From: Pseudonocardia sp. DSM 110487
Lineage (GTDB): Bacteria; Actinomycetota; Actinomycetes; Mycobacteriales; Pseudonocardiaceae
Reading direction: 5' to 3'
NCBI RefSeq assembly: GCF_019468565.1
Contig: NZ_CP080521.1
Span: forward strand, 6,262,001 to 6,326,000
DNA length: 64,000 nucleotides
How positions within the stretch are numbered: position 1 is the first letter of the stretch; each line of letters begins with the position of its first letter. Of the stretch, positions 44,837-53,745 are shown piece by piece. Under the pieces are notes generated by a model. It saw only the letters and a program-made list of their open reading frames with translations, was not told the DNA's origin and did no database searches. Both the position numbers and the translations under genes were made by a program.

Positions 44837-44884
44837 GGTCGTGAGTGGATACGCGTGCCTGAGCGCGCGTATCCACTCACGACC
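44837..44884. terminator. Perfect 19-bp stem-loop after sucB
   Basis: Arms GGTCGTGAGTGGATACGCG and its exact complement, loop 10 nt, starting 4 nt after the sucB stop. No T-tract is present. Its length and perfection suggest a terminator or mRNA 3'-end stabiliser. Confidence 0.7.
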
Positions 44885-44926
44885 TCGGAGTCGCGGGACC
44901 GATCGGGTTCCGCGAAGATCTCGGGC

Positions 44927-45820
44927 GTGCGTGTCGTAGTCGCCGGCTCATCCGGCCTGATCGGTACCGCCCTCGTCGCCGACCTCCGGCACGCGGGCCA
45001 CGAGGTCCTGCGGCTCGTCCGGCGCTCCCCCGCCGCTCCGGACGAGCGCGGGTGGGACCCGCCTGCGGGCCGCATCGACGACGGCACGTTCGACGGTGTC
45101 GACGCCGTGGTCAACCTGGGCGGCGTGGGCATCGGCGACCGGCCGTGGAGCGGGGCGCGCAAGCAGTTGCTGCGCGACAGCCGCAACGTCCCCACCGAGG
45201 TGCTCGCGACGGCGGTCGCGCGGTACCGGGTGCCGACGCTGCTCAGCGCATCGGGCGTGCACTTCTACGGCGACACCGGGTCGCGTCTCGTGGACGAGGC
45301 GGCTCCGTCCGGAAGCGGGTTCCTCGCCGAGGTGTGCCGCGACTGGGAGGCCGCGACGGCCCCCGCCGCCGAGGCCGGTGCCCGCGTGGTGCTGATGCGC
45401 TCCGCAGGCGTGCTCGCCCCACACGGAGGGCTGCTCGGGCGGCTGCGGCCGCTGTTCTCGCTGATGCTCGGCGCCCGGATCGGCACGGGCCGCCAGGCGT
45501 TCCCCTGGATCTCCCTCGACGACGAGGTCGGGGCGATGCGATTCCTGCTGGAGCGCGACGAGGTGGCGGGCGCGGTGAATCTCGCGGGCCCGGAGACCGC
45601 GACGAACGCCCAGTTCACCTCGGCACTCGCCGAGGTGCTGCACCGCCCCGCGCCGTTCGTCGTACCCGGGAGCGTGCTGCGCGCCGCACTGGGGCAGCTC
45701 GCCGAGGAGCTCGTCCTCACCGGCCCGTTCGTCGTGCCGGCCGTGCTGCAGAAGCACGGCTACCCCTTCCGGCACCTGACGATCCGCGATGCGCTCCAGG
45801 CGGCGGTCGAGCGTCCGTAA
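44927..45820 (+). CDS. TIGR01777-family NAD-dependent epimerase (Rv2216 homologue)
   Basis: A 297-residue atypical extended SDR. The Rossmann motif G-S-S-G-L-I-G-T-A-L starts at residue 6, the family segment D-A-V-V-N-L-G-G-V-G-I-G-D-R-P-W follows, then S-A-S-G-V-H-F-Y-G-D-T-G and the C-terminal DUF1731-like end L-Q-K-H-G-Y-P-F-R-H. The GTG at 44927 sets the usual short lead. Its place between the E2 gene and lipB is the mycobacterial order. The substrate is unknown. Confidence 0.87.
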   Translation: MRVVVAGSSGLIGTALVADLRHAGHEVLRLVRRSPAAPDERGWDPPAGRIDDGTFDGVDAVVNLGGVGIGDRPWSGARKQLLRDSRNVPTEVLATAVARYRVPTLLSASGVHFYGDTGSRLVDEAAPSGSGFLAEVCRDWEAATAPAAEAGARVVLMRSAGVLAPHGGLLGRLRPLFSLMLGARIGTGRQAFPWISLDDEVGAMRFLLERDEVAGAVNLAGPETATNAQFTSALAEVLHRPAPFVVPGSVLRAALGQLAEELVLTGPFVVPAVLQKHGYPFRHLTIRDALQAAVERP

Positions 45821-45833
45821 AACTGCGCGTCCC

Positions 45834-45861
45834 GAAAACTTGCGCAGCACGCAGGTTTTTC
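45834..45861. promoter_or_regulatory. Putative TetR operator
   Basis: Inverted repeat GAAAACTTGCG-N5-CGCAGGTTTTTC, 14 bp upstream of the TetR start. It is unusually AT-rich at its ends for this genome and overlaps the likely promoter, so autorepression is probable. Confidence 0.55.
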
Positions 45862-45875
45862 GATAACCTCGTGCC

Positions 45876-46487
45876 ATGGCCGGACTGCGGGAACGCAAGA
45901 AGCAGGAGACCCGTGCGGCCCTCAGCTGGGCCGCGCTGCGCCTTGCCGTCGAGCGCGGCATCGCGGGCGTCACCGTGGACGAGATCGCCGCCGAGGCCGG
46001 CGTCTCCCCGCGCACGTTCAACAACTACTTCGCCAGCAAGTACGAGGCGATCGTGTGGCGGCACCTCGACCGCTTCGCGCACGTCGCCGAGCAGTTGCGC
46101 ACCCGCCCAGCCACCGATCCGCTCTGGACGGCGCTCACCGACGCCGTCCGAGCCGTGTTCGGCGCTCCCGACCCCGCCGAACCCGGGCCCCCGGCCGAAT
46201 GGACCGCCGGGGTGCGGCTGCTCATGGCGCAGCCCGAACTGCGCGGCGAGTTCGTGAAGGCCGCCGCCGCGGCCGAACGCGAGCTCGCGGCGGGCGTGGC
46301 GGAGCGGACCGGCACCGATCCCGACCACGACATGTACCCGCGGCTCGTCGCCGCGGCGGTCGGGACGGCCGTCCACGTCGCCAGCGAGCAGTGGCTGCGG
46401 GCCGACCCGCCCGTCGCGCTCGCGTCCCTGCTCGACGACGCACTGCGCCAGTTCGCGGCCGGCCTGCCGGATCCGCGCCCGATCTAG
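45876..46487 (+). CDS. TetR-family transcriptional regulator
   Basis: A 203-residue repressor. The N-terminal HTH is R-K-K-Q-E-T-R-A-A-L-S-W-A-A-L-R-L, then V-D-E-I-A-A-E-A-G-V-S-P-R-T-F-N-N-Y-F-A-S-K-Y-E-A-I, followed by an Ala-rich ligand domain. It sits 68 bp upstream of an FAD monooxygenase on the same strand, and both are inserted between the epimerase gene and lipB. It probably controls the monooxygenase. Confidence 0.88.
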   Translation: MAGLRERKKQETRAALSWAALRLAVERGIAGVTVDEIAAEAGVSPRTFNNYFASKYEAIVWRHLDRFAHVAEQLRTRPATDPLWTALTDAVRAVFGAPDPAEPGPPAEWTAGVRLLMAQPELRGEFVKAAAAAERELAAGVAERTGTDPDHDMYPRLVAAAVGTAVHVASEQWLRADPPVALASLLDDALRQFAAGLPDPRPI

Positions 46488-46555
46488 ATCTACATCCTCC
46501 AGATCCAGCGTGCCGCGCTCGCGGGACGCCGACCCGTCCTGCCCTGAGGAGGGCC

Positions 46556-48112
46556 ATGTCGTACGACGTCGTGATCGTCGGTTCCGGGCCGAACGGCCTG
46601 CTGATGGCGGGCGAGCTCGCCCTCGCCGGTGTCGACGCGGTGGTGCTGGAGCGCCTCCCCGAACCGAGCACGCGACCCAAGGCCAACGGACTGGTCGGCC
46701 GGGTCGTGGAGGCGCTCGACCGGCGGGGCGTGTACGAGCTCTTCAGCGGGCACGACGGGCCACCGCGTCCGGTGCCCCATTTCCCGTTCGGGGCGATCCC
46801 CCTGGATCTCACCCCGCTCCCAGGGCACTCCTTGTACGCCCTGCCGATCCAGCAGCGGCGGATGGAGCAGCTGCTCGCGGACCGCGCCGCCGCGCTCGGC
46901 GTCCGGATCCGGCGCGGGCACGAGGTGACGGCGATCAGCCAGACCGCGGACCTCGTGACGGTCGACGTGCTCGGCACGGAGGGCCACTACCGGCTCGACA
47001 CGCGATACCTGGTGGCCGCGGACGGCGGTACGAGCGCCATCCGCAAGCAGCTCGGCATCGGGTTCCCCGGGATCACCGACGACGGGTTCGTCTCCCGGGT
47101 GGGCCGCGTCGGTATCGCCGCTCCCGTGGCCGCGTCCGAGACCGGCGAGCTGGACGTCCCTGGCATCGGGCGGCTGACCCCTGCGTCGTTCACGCGGACC
47201 GAGACCGGGCTCTTCGCCTACGGGATGTTCGAGCCGGGTATCTACCGCGTGAGCGCGTTCGAGTGGGGCGAGACCGGCGTCGAGGACAGCGACGACATCC
47301 CGCTCGACGAACTGGCCGCCGCCCTGCATCGGGTGCTCGGCACGGAGCTCCCGCTGATCCCGCCACCGGGCGGAGGCCAGCACGACCTGCGGCGGCGGGT
47401 GGGCGTCAACTCCCGGCAGGCCGAGAGCTACCGGGCCGGCCGCGTGTTCCTGGTCGGCGATGCCGCCCACGTGCACAGCGCGGTCGGCGGCCCCGGCCTC
47501 AACCTGGGCATGCAGGACGTCCTGAACCTCGGCTGGAAGCTCGCGGCCGCCGTGCACGGGTGGGCGCCAGCAGGCCTGCTCGACACCTACGAGAGCGAGC
47601 GCCGCCCCGCGGGCGAGCGCGTGATCATGCACACCCGTGCCCAGACCGCGCTGCTCTCCCCCGGCCCGAACACCACCGCCCTGCGGTCGCTGCTCACCGA
47701 GCTGCTGGACGACACCACGGCGACCCGCCGCGTCGCGGATCTCATGGCGGGCGCCGACGTGCGCTACCCGGCACGGTTCGAGGGGCCGGCCCACCCGCTC
47801 ACCGGCAGGTGGGCGGAGGACCTCCCGCTGCGCGTCGACGGCCGGGAGACCCGCGTGGCCGAGCTGCTCAGGGCCGCCCGCCCGGTGCTGCTCGACCTCA
47901 CCGGACGGGCAGAGCTCATCGGTGCGGCGTGCGGGTGGACCGACCGGGTCGGCGTCGTGACCGCCACGACCCCGGAGCCGCCCGCCGACGTCCTGCTCGT
48001 CCGTCCCGACGGGTACGTCGCATGGGCCGGTGAGCACCACGTCGCGGGCCTGCGGCAGGCCCTCCACGCCTGGTTCGGCGCGCCGGCCATCTCCAGTGCG
48101 GGGGTAGCGTGA
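46556..48112 (+). CDS. Class A FAD-dependent aromatic monooxygenase
   Basis: A 518-residue hydroxylase of the PHBH-like family that uses NAD(P)H and O2. It has the FAD motif V-G-S-G-P-N-G-L (9-16), the family D-G motif Y-L-V-A-A-D-G-G-T-S-A-I-R, and the second FAD motif R-V-F-L-V-G-D-A-A-H-V-H-S-A-V-G-G-P-G-L-N-L-G, with a C-terminal thioredoxin-like domain as in phenol/3HPP hydroxylases and rifampicin monooxygenase. A GAGGAGGG site precedes the ATG. Drug inactivation is possible but not shown. lipB overlaps its stop by 4 nt. Confidence 0.88.
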   Translation: MSYDVVIVGSGPNGLLMAGELALAGVDAVVLERLPEPSTRPKANGLVGRVVEALDRRGVYELFSGHDGPPRPVPHFPFGAIPLDLTPLPGHSLYALPIQQRRMEQLLADRAAALGVRIRRGHEVTAISQTADLVTVDVLGTEGHYRLDTRYLVAADGGTSAIRKQLGIGFPGITDDGFVSRVGRVGIAAPVAASETGELDVPGIGRLTPASFTRTETGLFAYGMFEPGIYRVSAFEWGETGVEDSDDIPLDELAAALHRVLGTELPLIPPPGGGQHDLRRRVGVNSRQAESYRAGRVFLVGDAAHVHSAVGGPGLNLGMQDVLNLGWKLAAAVHGWAPAGLLDTYESERRPAGERVIMHTRAQTALLSPGPNTTALRSLLTELLDDTTATRRVADLMAGADVRYPARFEGPAHPLTGRWAEDLPLRVDGRETRVAELLRAARPVLLDLTGRAELIGAACGWTDRVGVVTATTPEPPADVLLVRPDGYVAWAGEHHVAGLRQALHAWFGAPAISSAGVA

Positions 48113-48858
48113 GCCGCATGGTCACCCGCTCCTGCCGCCGCAGCGCCGAGCCCCTGCGGATCGACCGCCTCGGCACCGTCGAGTACCGCGCCGCGTGGGA
48201 TGTGCAGCGCGCCAACGCCGACGCCCGCCGCGACGGCACCGGGCCCGACGTGCTGATGCTGTTGGAGCACCCGTCGGTCTACACGGCGGGCAAGCGCACC
48301 CAGCCCGAGGACCGGCCGACCGACGGCACACCGGTGGTGGACGTCGACCGCGGCGGCCGGATCACCTGGCACGGCCCCGGCCAGCTCGTGGGCTACCCGA
48401 TCGTCGGGCTCGCCGAGCCGCTCGACGTCGTCGACTTCGTGCGGCGTCTCGAAGAGGCCCTCATCCGCGTGGTGCACGACGCTGGGGTTCCCGGGGCGGG
48501 CCGCGTGGACGGGCGCAGCGGTGTCTGGCTGCCCGCCGACGACCGGCGACCGGAGCGCAAGATCGCCGCCATCGGCGTCCGCGTGCAGGGTGGGGTCACC
48601 CTGCACGGCTTCGCCCTCAACTGCGAGCCCGACCTCGGCGCCTACGACCGGATCGTGCCGTGCGGCATCACCGACGCGGGCGTCACGTCCCTTGCCGCCG
48701 AGCTGGGCAGGCCGGTGCCGGTCGCCGAGATCATCGACGCCGCCGGCGCGGCCGTCGAGGCGGTCCTCGACGGCACGCTGCCGGTGGCCGGGCACCCGGT
48801 GGCGCGGGCGGCCGCGCCTGCCGGGCTGGACCTGCGCCTGCACCCCGCGCTGGGTTAG
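48109..48858 (+). CDS. lipB: Octanoyltransferase (lipoate biosynthesis)
   Basis: Transfers octanoyl from acyl carrier protein to apo-lipoyl domains. The 249-residue protein matches mycobacterial LipB closely: L-L-E-H-P-S-V-Y-T-A-G-K-R, R-G-G-R-I-T-W-H-G-P-G-Q-L-V-G-Y-P and K-I-A-A-I-G-V-R-V, with the catalytic Cys in V-P-C-G-I-T-D-A-G-V-T-S. The GTG overlapping the upstream stop is used; an ATG three codons later is possible. lipA follows after an oppositely oriented gene. Confidence 0.95.
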   Translation: MSRMVTRSCRRSAEPLRIDRLGTVEYRAAWDVQRANADARRDGTGPDVLMLLEHPSVYTAGKRTQPEDRPTDGTPVVDVDRGGRITWHGPGQLVGYPIVGLAEPLDVVDFVRRLEEALIRVVHDAGVPGAGRVDGRSGVWLPADDRRPERKIAAIGVRVQGGVTLHGFALNCEPDLGAYDRIVPCGITDAGVTSLAAELGRPVPVAEIIDAAGAAVEAVLDGTLPVAGHPVARAAAPAGLDLRLHPALG

Positions 48859-48869
48859 CCCCCGCTGGG

Positions 48870-49805
48870 TCAATCGAGCTGCGGGGCCACCTGCGACGCG
48901 ATGAGCTCCACCTGGTCCAGGTCGGCCAGGTCGAGCAGCTGCAGGTAGATGCGGGTGATGCCCGTCTTCTCCCGCCACTCCCCGAGCCGGTCGACCACCT
49001 CGGACGGGGTGCCGGCGATCCCGGCCGCGCGCAGGTCGTCCACCTTGCGCCCGATCGTCAGTGCCCGGCGGGCAACCTCGGCGTCGTCCCGGCCAACCGC
49101 GATCGTCTGGGCGACCGAGCGCACGATCTCGGACGGGTCGCGGCCGATGGCCTCGCAGGCCAAGTCCACCCGCCCGAACTGCGTCGCAACGACGTCCATC
49201 GGCGAGAAGCCCACGTTGAACTCGCTCGCGAACCGGGCCGCCAGCGCGGGTGTGCGCTTCGGGCCGTGGCCGCCGACGATCACCGGTGGGTGCGGCTGCT
49301 GCACCGGCTCGGGCAGCGCGGGCGAGTCGGTGACGCTGTAGTGCTCCCCGCTGAACGAATACCGGTCGCCTGGCAGCGTGCCCCACAGCCCCGTGATGAT
49401 CTCGAGCTGCTCGGCGAGCCGGTCGAACCGTTCGCCGAGGCCGGGGAACGGGATGCCGTACGCGGCGTGCTCGGCCTCGAACCAGCCGGCACCCAACCCG
49501 AGCTCCACGCGGCCGCCCGACATCTGGTCGGCCTGCGCCACGGCCACCGCGAGGGGCCCTGGCAGCCGGAACGTGGCCGAGTTCACGAGCGTGCCCAGCC
49601 GGATCCGCGACGTCTCGCGGGCCAGCCCGGCGATCGTGAGCCACGCGTCCGTCGGCCCGGGCTCACCGGAGACGTCGCCCATCTTCAGGAAGTGGTCGGA
49701 GCGGAAGAACGCGTTGTAGCCGGCCGCCTCGGCGGTGGTGGCGACGCGCAACTGGTCGTCGTAGCTGGCCCCTTGCTGGGGCTCGGTGAAGATCCGCAGG
49801 TCCAC
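48870..49805 (-). CDS. LLM-class F420/FMN-dependent oxidoreductase
   Basis: A 311-residue luciferase-like monooxygenase-fold protein. The N-terminus M-D-L-R-I-F-T-E-P-Q and the segments A-E-A-A-G-Y-N-A-F-F-R-S-D-H-F, then G-R-V-E-L-G-L-G-A-G-W-F-E-A-E-H and P-P-V-I-V-G-G-H-G-P-K-R-T, are typical of F420-dependent TIGR03560-like members. It is inserted in the minus orientation between lipB and lipA, which are adjacent in mycobacteria. The substrate is unknown. Confidence 0.88.
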   Translation of the reverse strand: MDLRIFTEPQQGASYDDQLRVATTAEAAGYNAFFRSDHFLKMGDVSGEPGPTDAWLTIAGLARETSRIRLGTLVNSATFRLPGPLAVAVAQADQMSGGRVELGLGAGWFEAEHAAYGIPFPGLGERFDRLAEQLEIITGLWGTLPGDRYSFSGEHYSVTDSPALPEPVQQPHPPVIVGGHGPKRTPALAARFASEFNVGFSPMDVVATQFGRVDLACEAIGRDPSEIVRSVAQTIAVGRDDAEVARRALTIGRKVDDLRAAGIAGTPSEVVDRLGEWREKTGITRIYLQLLDLADLDQVELIASQVAPQLD

Positions 49806-49884
49806 GTGATGAACCTAGCCCCGCCCTGCGTGCAGCGTCGGTGCAACCTCCGATCGGCGCGCTGGTGGGGCGTAGCCTGGGGCC

Positions 49885-50886
49885 GTGACGATCGCACCCG
49901 AGGGTCGCAAGCTCCTGCGCCTGGAGGTCCGCAACAGCGAGACCCCGATCGAGCGCAAGCCGCCGTGGATCCGTACGAAGGCCCGCACCGGACCCCAGTA
50001 CACCGAGCTCAAGTCGCTCGTGCGCTCCGGCGGCCTGCACACGGTGTGCGAGGAGGCCGGCTGTCCCAACATCTATGAATGCTGGGAGGACCGGGAAGCC
50101 ACCTTCCTCATCGGGGGCGAGCAATGCACCCGCCGCTGCGACTTCTGCCAGATCGACACCGGCAAACCCGCCGAACTCGACCGCGACGAGCCCCGGCGCG
50201 TCGCGGAGTCCGTGCGCACCATGGGGCTGCGCTACTCCACGGTCACCGGCGTCGCCCGTGACGACCTGGAGGACGGCGGTGCGTGGCTCTACGCCGAGAC
50301 GGTCCGCCAGATCCACAAGCTCAACCCCGGCACCGGCGTCGAGCTGCTGATCCCCGACTTCAACTCGAAGGACGACCAGCTCGCCGAGGTGTTCGGCGCG
50401 CGCCCCGAGGTGCTCGCGCACAACCTCGAGACGGTGCCGCGGATCTTCAAGCGGATCCGTCCCGCGTTCCGCTACGACCGCTCGCTCGAGGTCATCACCA
50501 AGGCGCGGTCGGCGGGGCTGGTCACCAAGTCGAACCTGATCCTCGGCATGGGCGAGACCCCCGACGAGGTCACCGCCGCGCTGCACGACCTGCACGAGGC
50601 CGGCTGCGAAATCATCACGATCACCCAGTACCTGCGCCCCTCGGCCCGCCACCACCCGGTGGAGCGCTGGGTCAAGCCCGAGGAGTTCGTCGAGCACTCG
50701 AAGACCGCCGAGGAGATCGGATTCGCGGGCGTGATGGCCGGGCCGCTGGTGCGCTCGTCCTACCGCGCAGGCCGGCTCTACGCCCAGACGGTGGCCCACC
50801 GCGGCGAGGAGCTCTCCCCCGACCTGGCCCACCTGGCGGCCGAGGGCCCGGCGGCCCAGGAGGCGAGCTCACTGCTGGCCCGCTGA
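49885..50886 (+). CDS. lipA: Lipoyl synthase
   Basis: Radical-SAM enzyme that inserts two sulfurs into octanoyl groups. The 333-residue protein has the auxiliary-cluster motif C-E-E-A-G-C-P-N-I-Y-E-C, the radical-SAM motif C-T-R-R-C-D-F-C, and the C-terminal Ser ligand in V-R-S-S-Y-R-A-G. The GTG start gives V-T-I-A-P-E-G-R-K. It acts with LipB on the E2 and H proteins. It converges with the EamA gene across only 14 bp. Confidence 0.96.
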   Translation: MTIAPEGRKLLRLEVRNSETPIERKPPWIRTKARTGPQYTELKSLVRSGGLHTVCEEAGCPNIYECWEDREATFLIGGEQCTRRCDFCQIDTGKPAELDRDEPRRVAESVRTMGLRYSTVTGVARDDLEDGGAWLYAETVRQIHKLNPGTGVELLIPDFNSKDDQLAEVFGARPEVLAHNLETVPRIFKRIRPAFRYDRSLEVITKARSAGLVTKSNLILGMGETPDEVTAALHDLHEAGCEIITITQYLRPSARHHPVERWVKPEEFVEHSKTAEEIGFAGVMAGPLVRSSYRAGRLYAQTVAHRGEELSPDLAHLAAEGPAAQEASSLLAR

Positions 50887-50900
50887 GCGGCACGGCGCGC

Positions 50901-51761
50901 TCACTCGGCGACCGTGACGGCCCGTCGCTCGCGGTGCAGTGCGACTGCGCCCACCACCAGCGCGACGCCGGCCACCTCCAGCGCGGTCGGCAGCTGGGCG
51001 AGCACCACGATCCCGATCACGGTCGCGGTGGCCGGCAGCAACGAGACCAGCAGGGCGTACGTGGCGCGCGCCAGCCGCGCCATCGCCAACTGGTCGCACA
51101 CGTAGGGGATCACCGACGACGCGATGCCCACCCCGATGCCCGCCGCCAGCGCCACCGGGTCGACGAACGCGGGTGCGGCGTCCAGGAAGCCGATCGGCGC
51201 CGCCACGACCGCAGCGACGAGCATGGCCAGCGCCAGGCCGTCGATCCCCGTGACGTGCGGGTTCTGCGCGACCCGGTGGCCCAGCACGATGTAGAGCGCG
51301 AACAGGCCCGCATTGGCCGCGGCGAACGCGAAGCCCCACGGCTCGGCGACCAGGCGCACGTCGGAGAGCAGCCAGACACCGACCACCGCCAGCCCGAGCG
51401 CTGCCCCATTGCGGAGCGTCCGCGCTGCGAGCGCGGCCAGGACGATCACCGGAAGGAACTCGATCGCCGCGACCGTGCCGAGCGGAATCCGATCGATGGC
51501 CAGGTAGAACGCGCTGTTCATGACCGCCAGCACCGCGCCCCACCCGAGCACGAGCCGGCGCGTGCCGGCGTCGAGCCTTCCCCACACCCGCCACGGCCTG
51601 CGCCACAGCGCGAAGACCAGGCCGGCGGCGGCGATCCGCAGCCACGCCACGCCGAGGACGTCGACCCGCGCGAACAGCAGTACCGCGAACGCCGGACCCA
51701 GGTAGTGGAAGACCGCACTCACCACGAAGTACGCGTGCGGGGGCACCCGGTTGCGCTGCAT
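50901..51761 (-). CDS. EamA/DMT-family exporter (RhtA-like)
   Basis: A 286-residue membrane protein with about ten hydrophobic helices in two EamA repeats; helix 1 contains P-A-F-A-V-L-L-F-A-R and repeat 2 ends L-P-T-A-L-E-V-A-G-V-A-L-V-V-G-A-V. The overall pattern resembles RhtA-type threonine/homoserine exporters. The ATG at 51761 gives a natural N-terminus; longer frames overlap the divergent Lrp gene. Pairing with an Lrp/AsnC regulator supports amino-acid export. Confidence 0.84.
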   Translation of the reverse strand: MQRNRVPPHAYFVVSAVFHYLGPAFAVLLFARVDVLGVAWLRIAAAGLVFALWRRPWRVWGRLDAGTRRLVLGWGAVLAVMNSAFYLAIDRIPLGTVAAIEFLPVIVLAALAARTLRNGAALGLAVVGVWLLSDVRLVAEPWGFAFAAANAGLFALYIVLGHRVAQNPHVTGIDGLALAMLVAAVVAAPIGFLDAAPAFVDPVALAAGIGVGIASSVIPYVCDQLAMARLARATYALLVSLLPATATVIGIVVLAQLPTALEVAGVALVVGAVALHRERRAVTVAE

Positions 51762-51822
51762 CGGCCTATCGTTGACGGCCCGACCGGCGAGAACCATGGG
51801 CATCGGAAGGCGGAGGGGCCTC

Positions 51823-52335
51823 ATGACTTCGTCGCGCTCACCTCGCATCGCGAATGGCCTTCCGGACGGAAGGTCGGTGATCGACGAGACGAACCGGCGC
51901 ATTCTGACCCTGCTCTGTGACGACCCGAGGCAGAGCACCGCACAGCTCGCCCGCAGGATCGGGATGTCCGCTCCCGCCGTTCGCGAGCGCGTGTCGAAGC
52001 TGGAGGAGACCGGGGTGATCCGCGGCTACCGCCTCGACGTCGACCCGGCCGCGCTCGGCCTCCCGATCACCGCGTGGGTGCGGGTACGCCCCGGCCCCGG
52101 CCAGCTGCCGAAGATCGTGGAGCTCGCCGGCCGGGTCCCCGAGGTCAGCGAGTGCCATCGGATCTCGGGCGAGGACTGCTTCCTGATGAAGGTGCACGTG
52201 CCGGCCATCGACGCCCTGGAGAGCGTCCTCGACCGGTTCCTGCTGCACGGGCAGACCATCAGCTCCTTCGTCGTCGCGACACCGGTGCCACCGCGCACAC
52301 CTGGCCTCGACGGCGTTGTCGGCAACCACCAGTAG
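51823..52335 (+). CDS. Lrp/AsnC-family transcriptional regulator
   Basis: A 170-residue feast/famine regulator. HTH: I-D-E-T-N-R-R-I-L-T-L-L-C-D-D-P-R, then L-A-R-R-I-G-M-S-A-P-A-V-R-E-R-V-S-K-L-E-E-T-G-V-I-R-G-Y, followed by an AsnC ligand domain with V-S-E-C-H-R-I-S-G-E-D-C-F-L-M-K-V. A GGAGGGG site lies 5 nt before the ATG at 51823. It is divergent from the EamA exporter, whose expression it probably controls in response to an amino acid. Confidence 0.9.
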   Translation: MTSSRSPRIANGLPDGRSVIDETNRRILTLLCDDPRQSTAQLARRIGMSAPAVRERVSKLEETGVIRGYRLDVDPAALGLPITAWVRVRPGPGQLPKIVELAGRVPEVSECHRISGEDCFLMKVHVPAIDALESVLDRFLLHGQTISSFVVATPVPPRTPGLDGVVGNHQ

Positions 52336-52353
52336 TGCACGTATCCTCGTCAC

Positions 52354-53085
52354 ATGGCCGGTGGGAAGCCCGACAAAGCAGCCAAGCAGGAAGCCAGGCG
52401 CGCGCGGCGCGCGGCGTCCAGGGCGCGCTACAAGCAGATCTGGCAGGCGTTCCAGATGCAGCGCCGCGAGGACAAGGCGCTGCTCCCGATCATGGTGGGC
52501 GTGCTGCTGCTCTCCGTGGCTGTGGTCTTCGCGATCGGGCTGATCTTCGACCTGCAGTGGATCCTGCTGCCGCTCGGCATCGCCCTCGGCGTGCTGGCGG
52601 CCGTCAGCATCTTCGGCAGGCGGGTGCAGCGCAACGTCTTCAGCAAGGCCGACGGTCAACCGGGCGCTGCCGGCTGGGCGCTGGACAACCTGCGCGGCCA
52701 GTGGCGGGTCACCCCCGGCGTCGCGGGCACCACCCACCTCGACGCCGTGCACCGGGTCATCGGCCGGCCCGGCATCATCCTCGTCGCCGAGGGTGCCCCC
52801 CACCGCGTCAAGAGCCTGCTCGCGCAGGAGAAGAAGCGCACGGCGCGCGTCGCCGGCACGATGCCGATCTACGACGTGATCGTCGGCAACGACGAGGGCC
52901 AGGTGCCGCTGGCCAAGCTGCAGCGCCACCTCATGAAGTTGCCGCGCAACATCAACCGCCAGGAGATGGAGTCGATGGAGGCGCGCCTCGCCGCCCTCGG
53001 CTCCCGCGCGGCGGCCATGCCCAAGGGTCCGATGCCGGCCGGGGCGAAGATGCGCAGCGTGCAGCGCACGGTGCGGCGGCGCTGA
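52354..53085 (+). CDS. DUF4191 membrane protein (Rv2219 homologue)
   Basis: A conserved actinobacterial protein of 243 residues and unknown function. A basic N-terminus (K-Q-E-A-R-R-A-R-R-A-A) is followed by two close transmembrane helices (about 46-90) and a cytoplasmic domain with V-I-G-R-P-G-I-I-L-V-A-E-G and M-P-I-Y-D-V-I-V-G. It follows lipA in mycobacteria; here an EamA/Lrp pair is inserted between them. Confidence 0.87.
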   Translation: MAGGKPDKAAKQEARRARRAASRARYKQIWQAFQMQRREDKALLPIMVGVLLLSVAVVFAIGLIFDLQWILLPLGIALGVLAAVSIFGRRVQRNVFSKADGQPGAAGWALDNLRGQWRVTPGVAGTTHLDAVHRVIGRPGIILVAEGAPHRVKSLLAQEKKRTARVAGTMPIYDVIVGNDEGQVPLAKLQRHLMKLPRNINRQEMESMEARLAALGSRAAAMPKGPMPAGAKMRSVQRTVRRR

Positions 53086-53404
53086 GCCCGGCCCGCGCCT
53101 GGCATTGTCGGCGCGGGCGCGAGCTGGCGGGGTTGGCGCGATTCTCGAGTGCCGTCGCGTTGGTCGGTCAGAGATGCACGATCGAGGTCCGGCCGAGCAC
53201 TCGGGGGCATCCGCCACCGAAAGGCGAGTGGGCGCGCGCGCTGCGGTGTGAGAGGGGCCGGGTCGGAGAAGTACCGATCGGGTGGGCGCGTTGCGAGATG
53301 CTCGTTTGGCCTCCCGGACCTGCGTGCGAGCACTCGCGTAGGGAGCGAGGCAACTATCCAGTGGCCGCCCTACCAGGGATGATCGGGACCACAGGATAGT
53401 TGTG
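53086..53404. other. Gene-free stretch, nothing recognised
   Basis: The 319 bp after the DUF4191 stop show no convincing reading frame on either strand, no strong palindrome and no match to the dispersed repeats that I noticed. It runs into repeat copy 3. Confidence 0.5.
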
Positions 53405-53616
53405 TAGGCACCCGGCAGACGGGCTCGTCCAGGACATGCCCCCGCGTCGGGGACGGCCGCCCGCGCAACCACGGAGTTCGGTAGTTCTCCCAACCCGGCC
53501 ACCTCCACATGCGCGGGGTCGAGGTGAACGAGCGGACTACGGGGGAGGCCTGGAGCGGTGCACGGCCGGCACTGCCGGGCTGGGTGCCGGGACGGCGCGC
53601 CCAAGCCGCGCCTTCC
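53405..53616. repeat. Dispersed ~220-bp repeat, copy 3
   Basis: This segment matches 9437-9690 in the same orientation, including the long shared block CCCCCGCGTCGGGGACGG and the CCCAACC...GGCCACC and GGCGCGCCCA blocks at matching spacing. It lies 44 kb from the other copies and also between genes. No coding sequence is seen. Confidence 0.7.
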
Positions 53617-53625
53617 ATGATCAGA

Positions 53626-53671
53626 TCGACACCATGAGTCTCGGTTCAAGATCGGACACCCATGGTGTCGA
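53626..53671. repeat. Stem-loop with perfect 11-bp arms
   Basis: TCGACACCATG and its exact complement CATGGTGTCGA surround a 24-nt loop, directly after repeat copy 3 and 75 bp beyond the MerR-type gene's stop. It may terminate transcription of that gene. Confidence 0.55.
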
Positions 53672-53745
53672 CATGACCATGAAACGGGGCGCGAGGCGCC
53701 CGTGATCATTCCGAGGTTCGGCACAGCGCCGAAAGCACAGCTCGC

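Noticed and set aside
46055..46555. In-frame upstream extension of the FAD monooxygenase
   Set aside because: It runs through the TetR gene in another frame, is Arg/Ala-rich, and the ATG at 46556 has a strong ribosome site and a canonical FAD motif.
53086..53404. Short antisense frames in the gap after the DUF4191 gene
   Set aside because: They have Arg/Pro-rich composition, no ribosome sites and no recognisable motifs.
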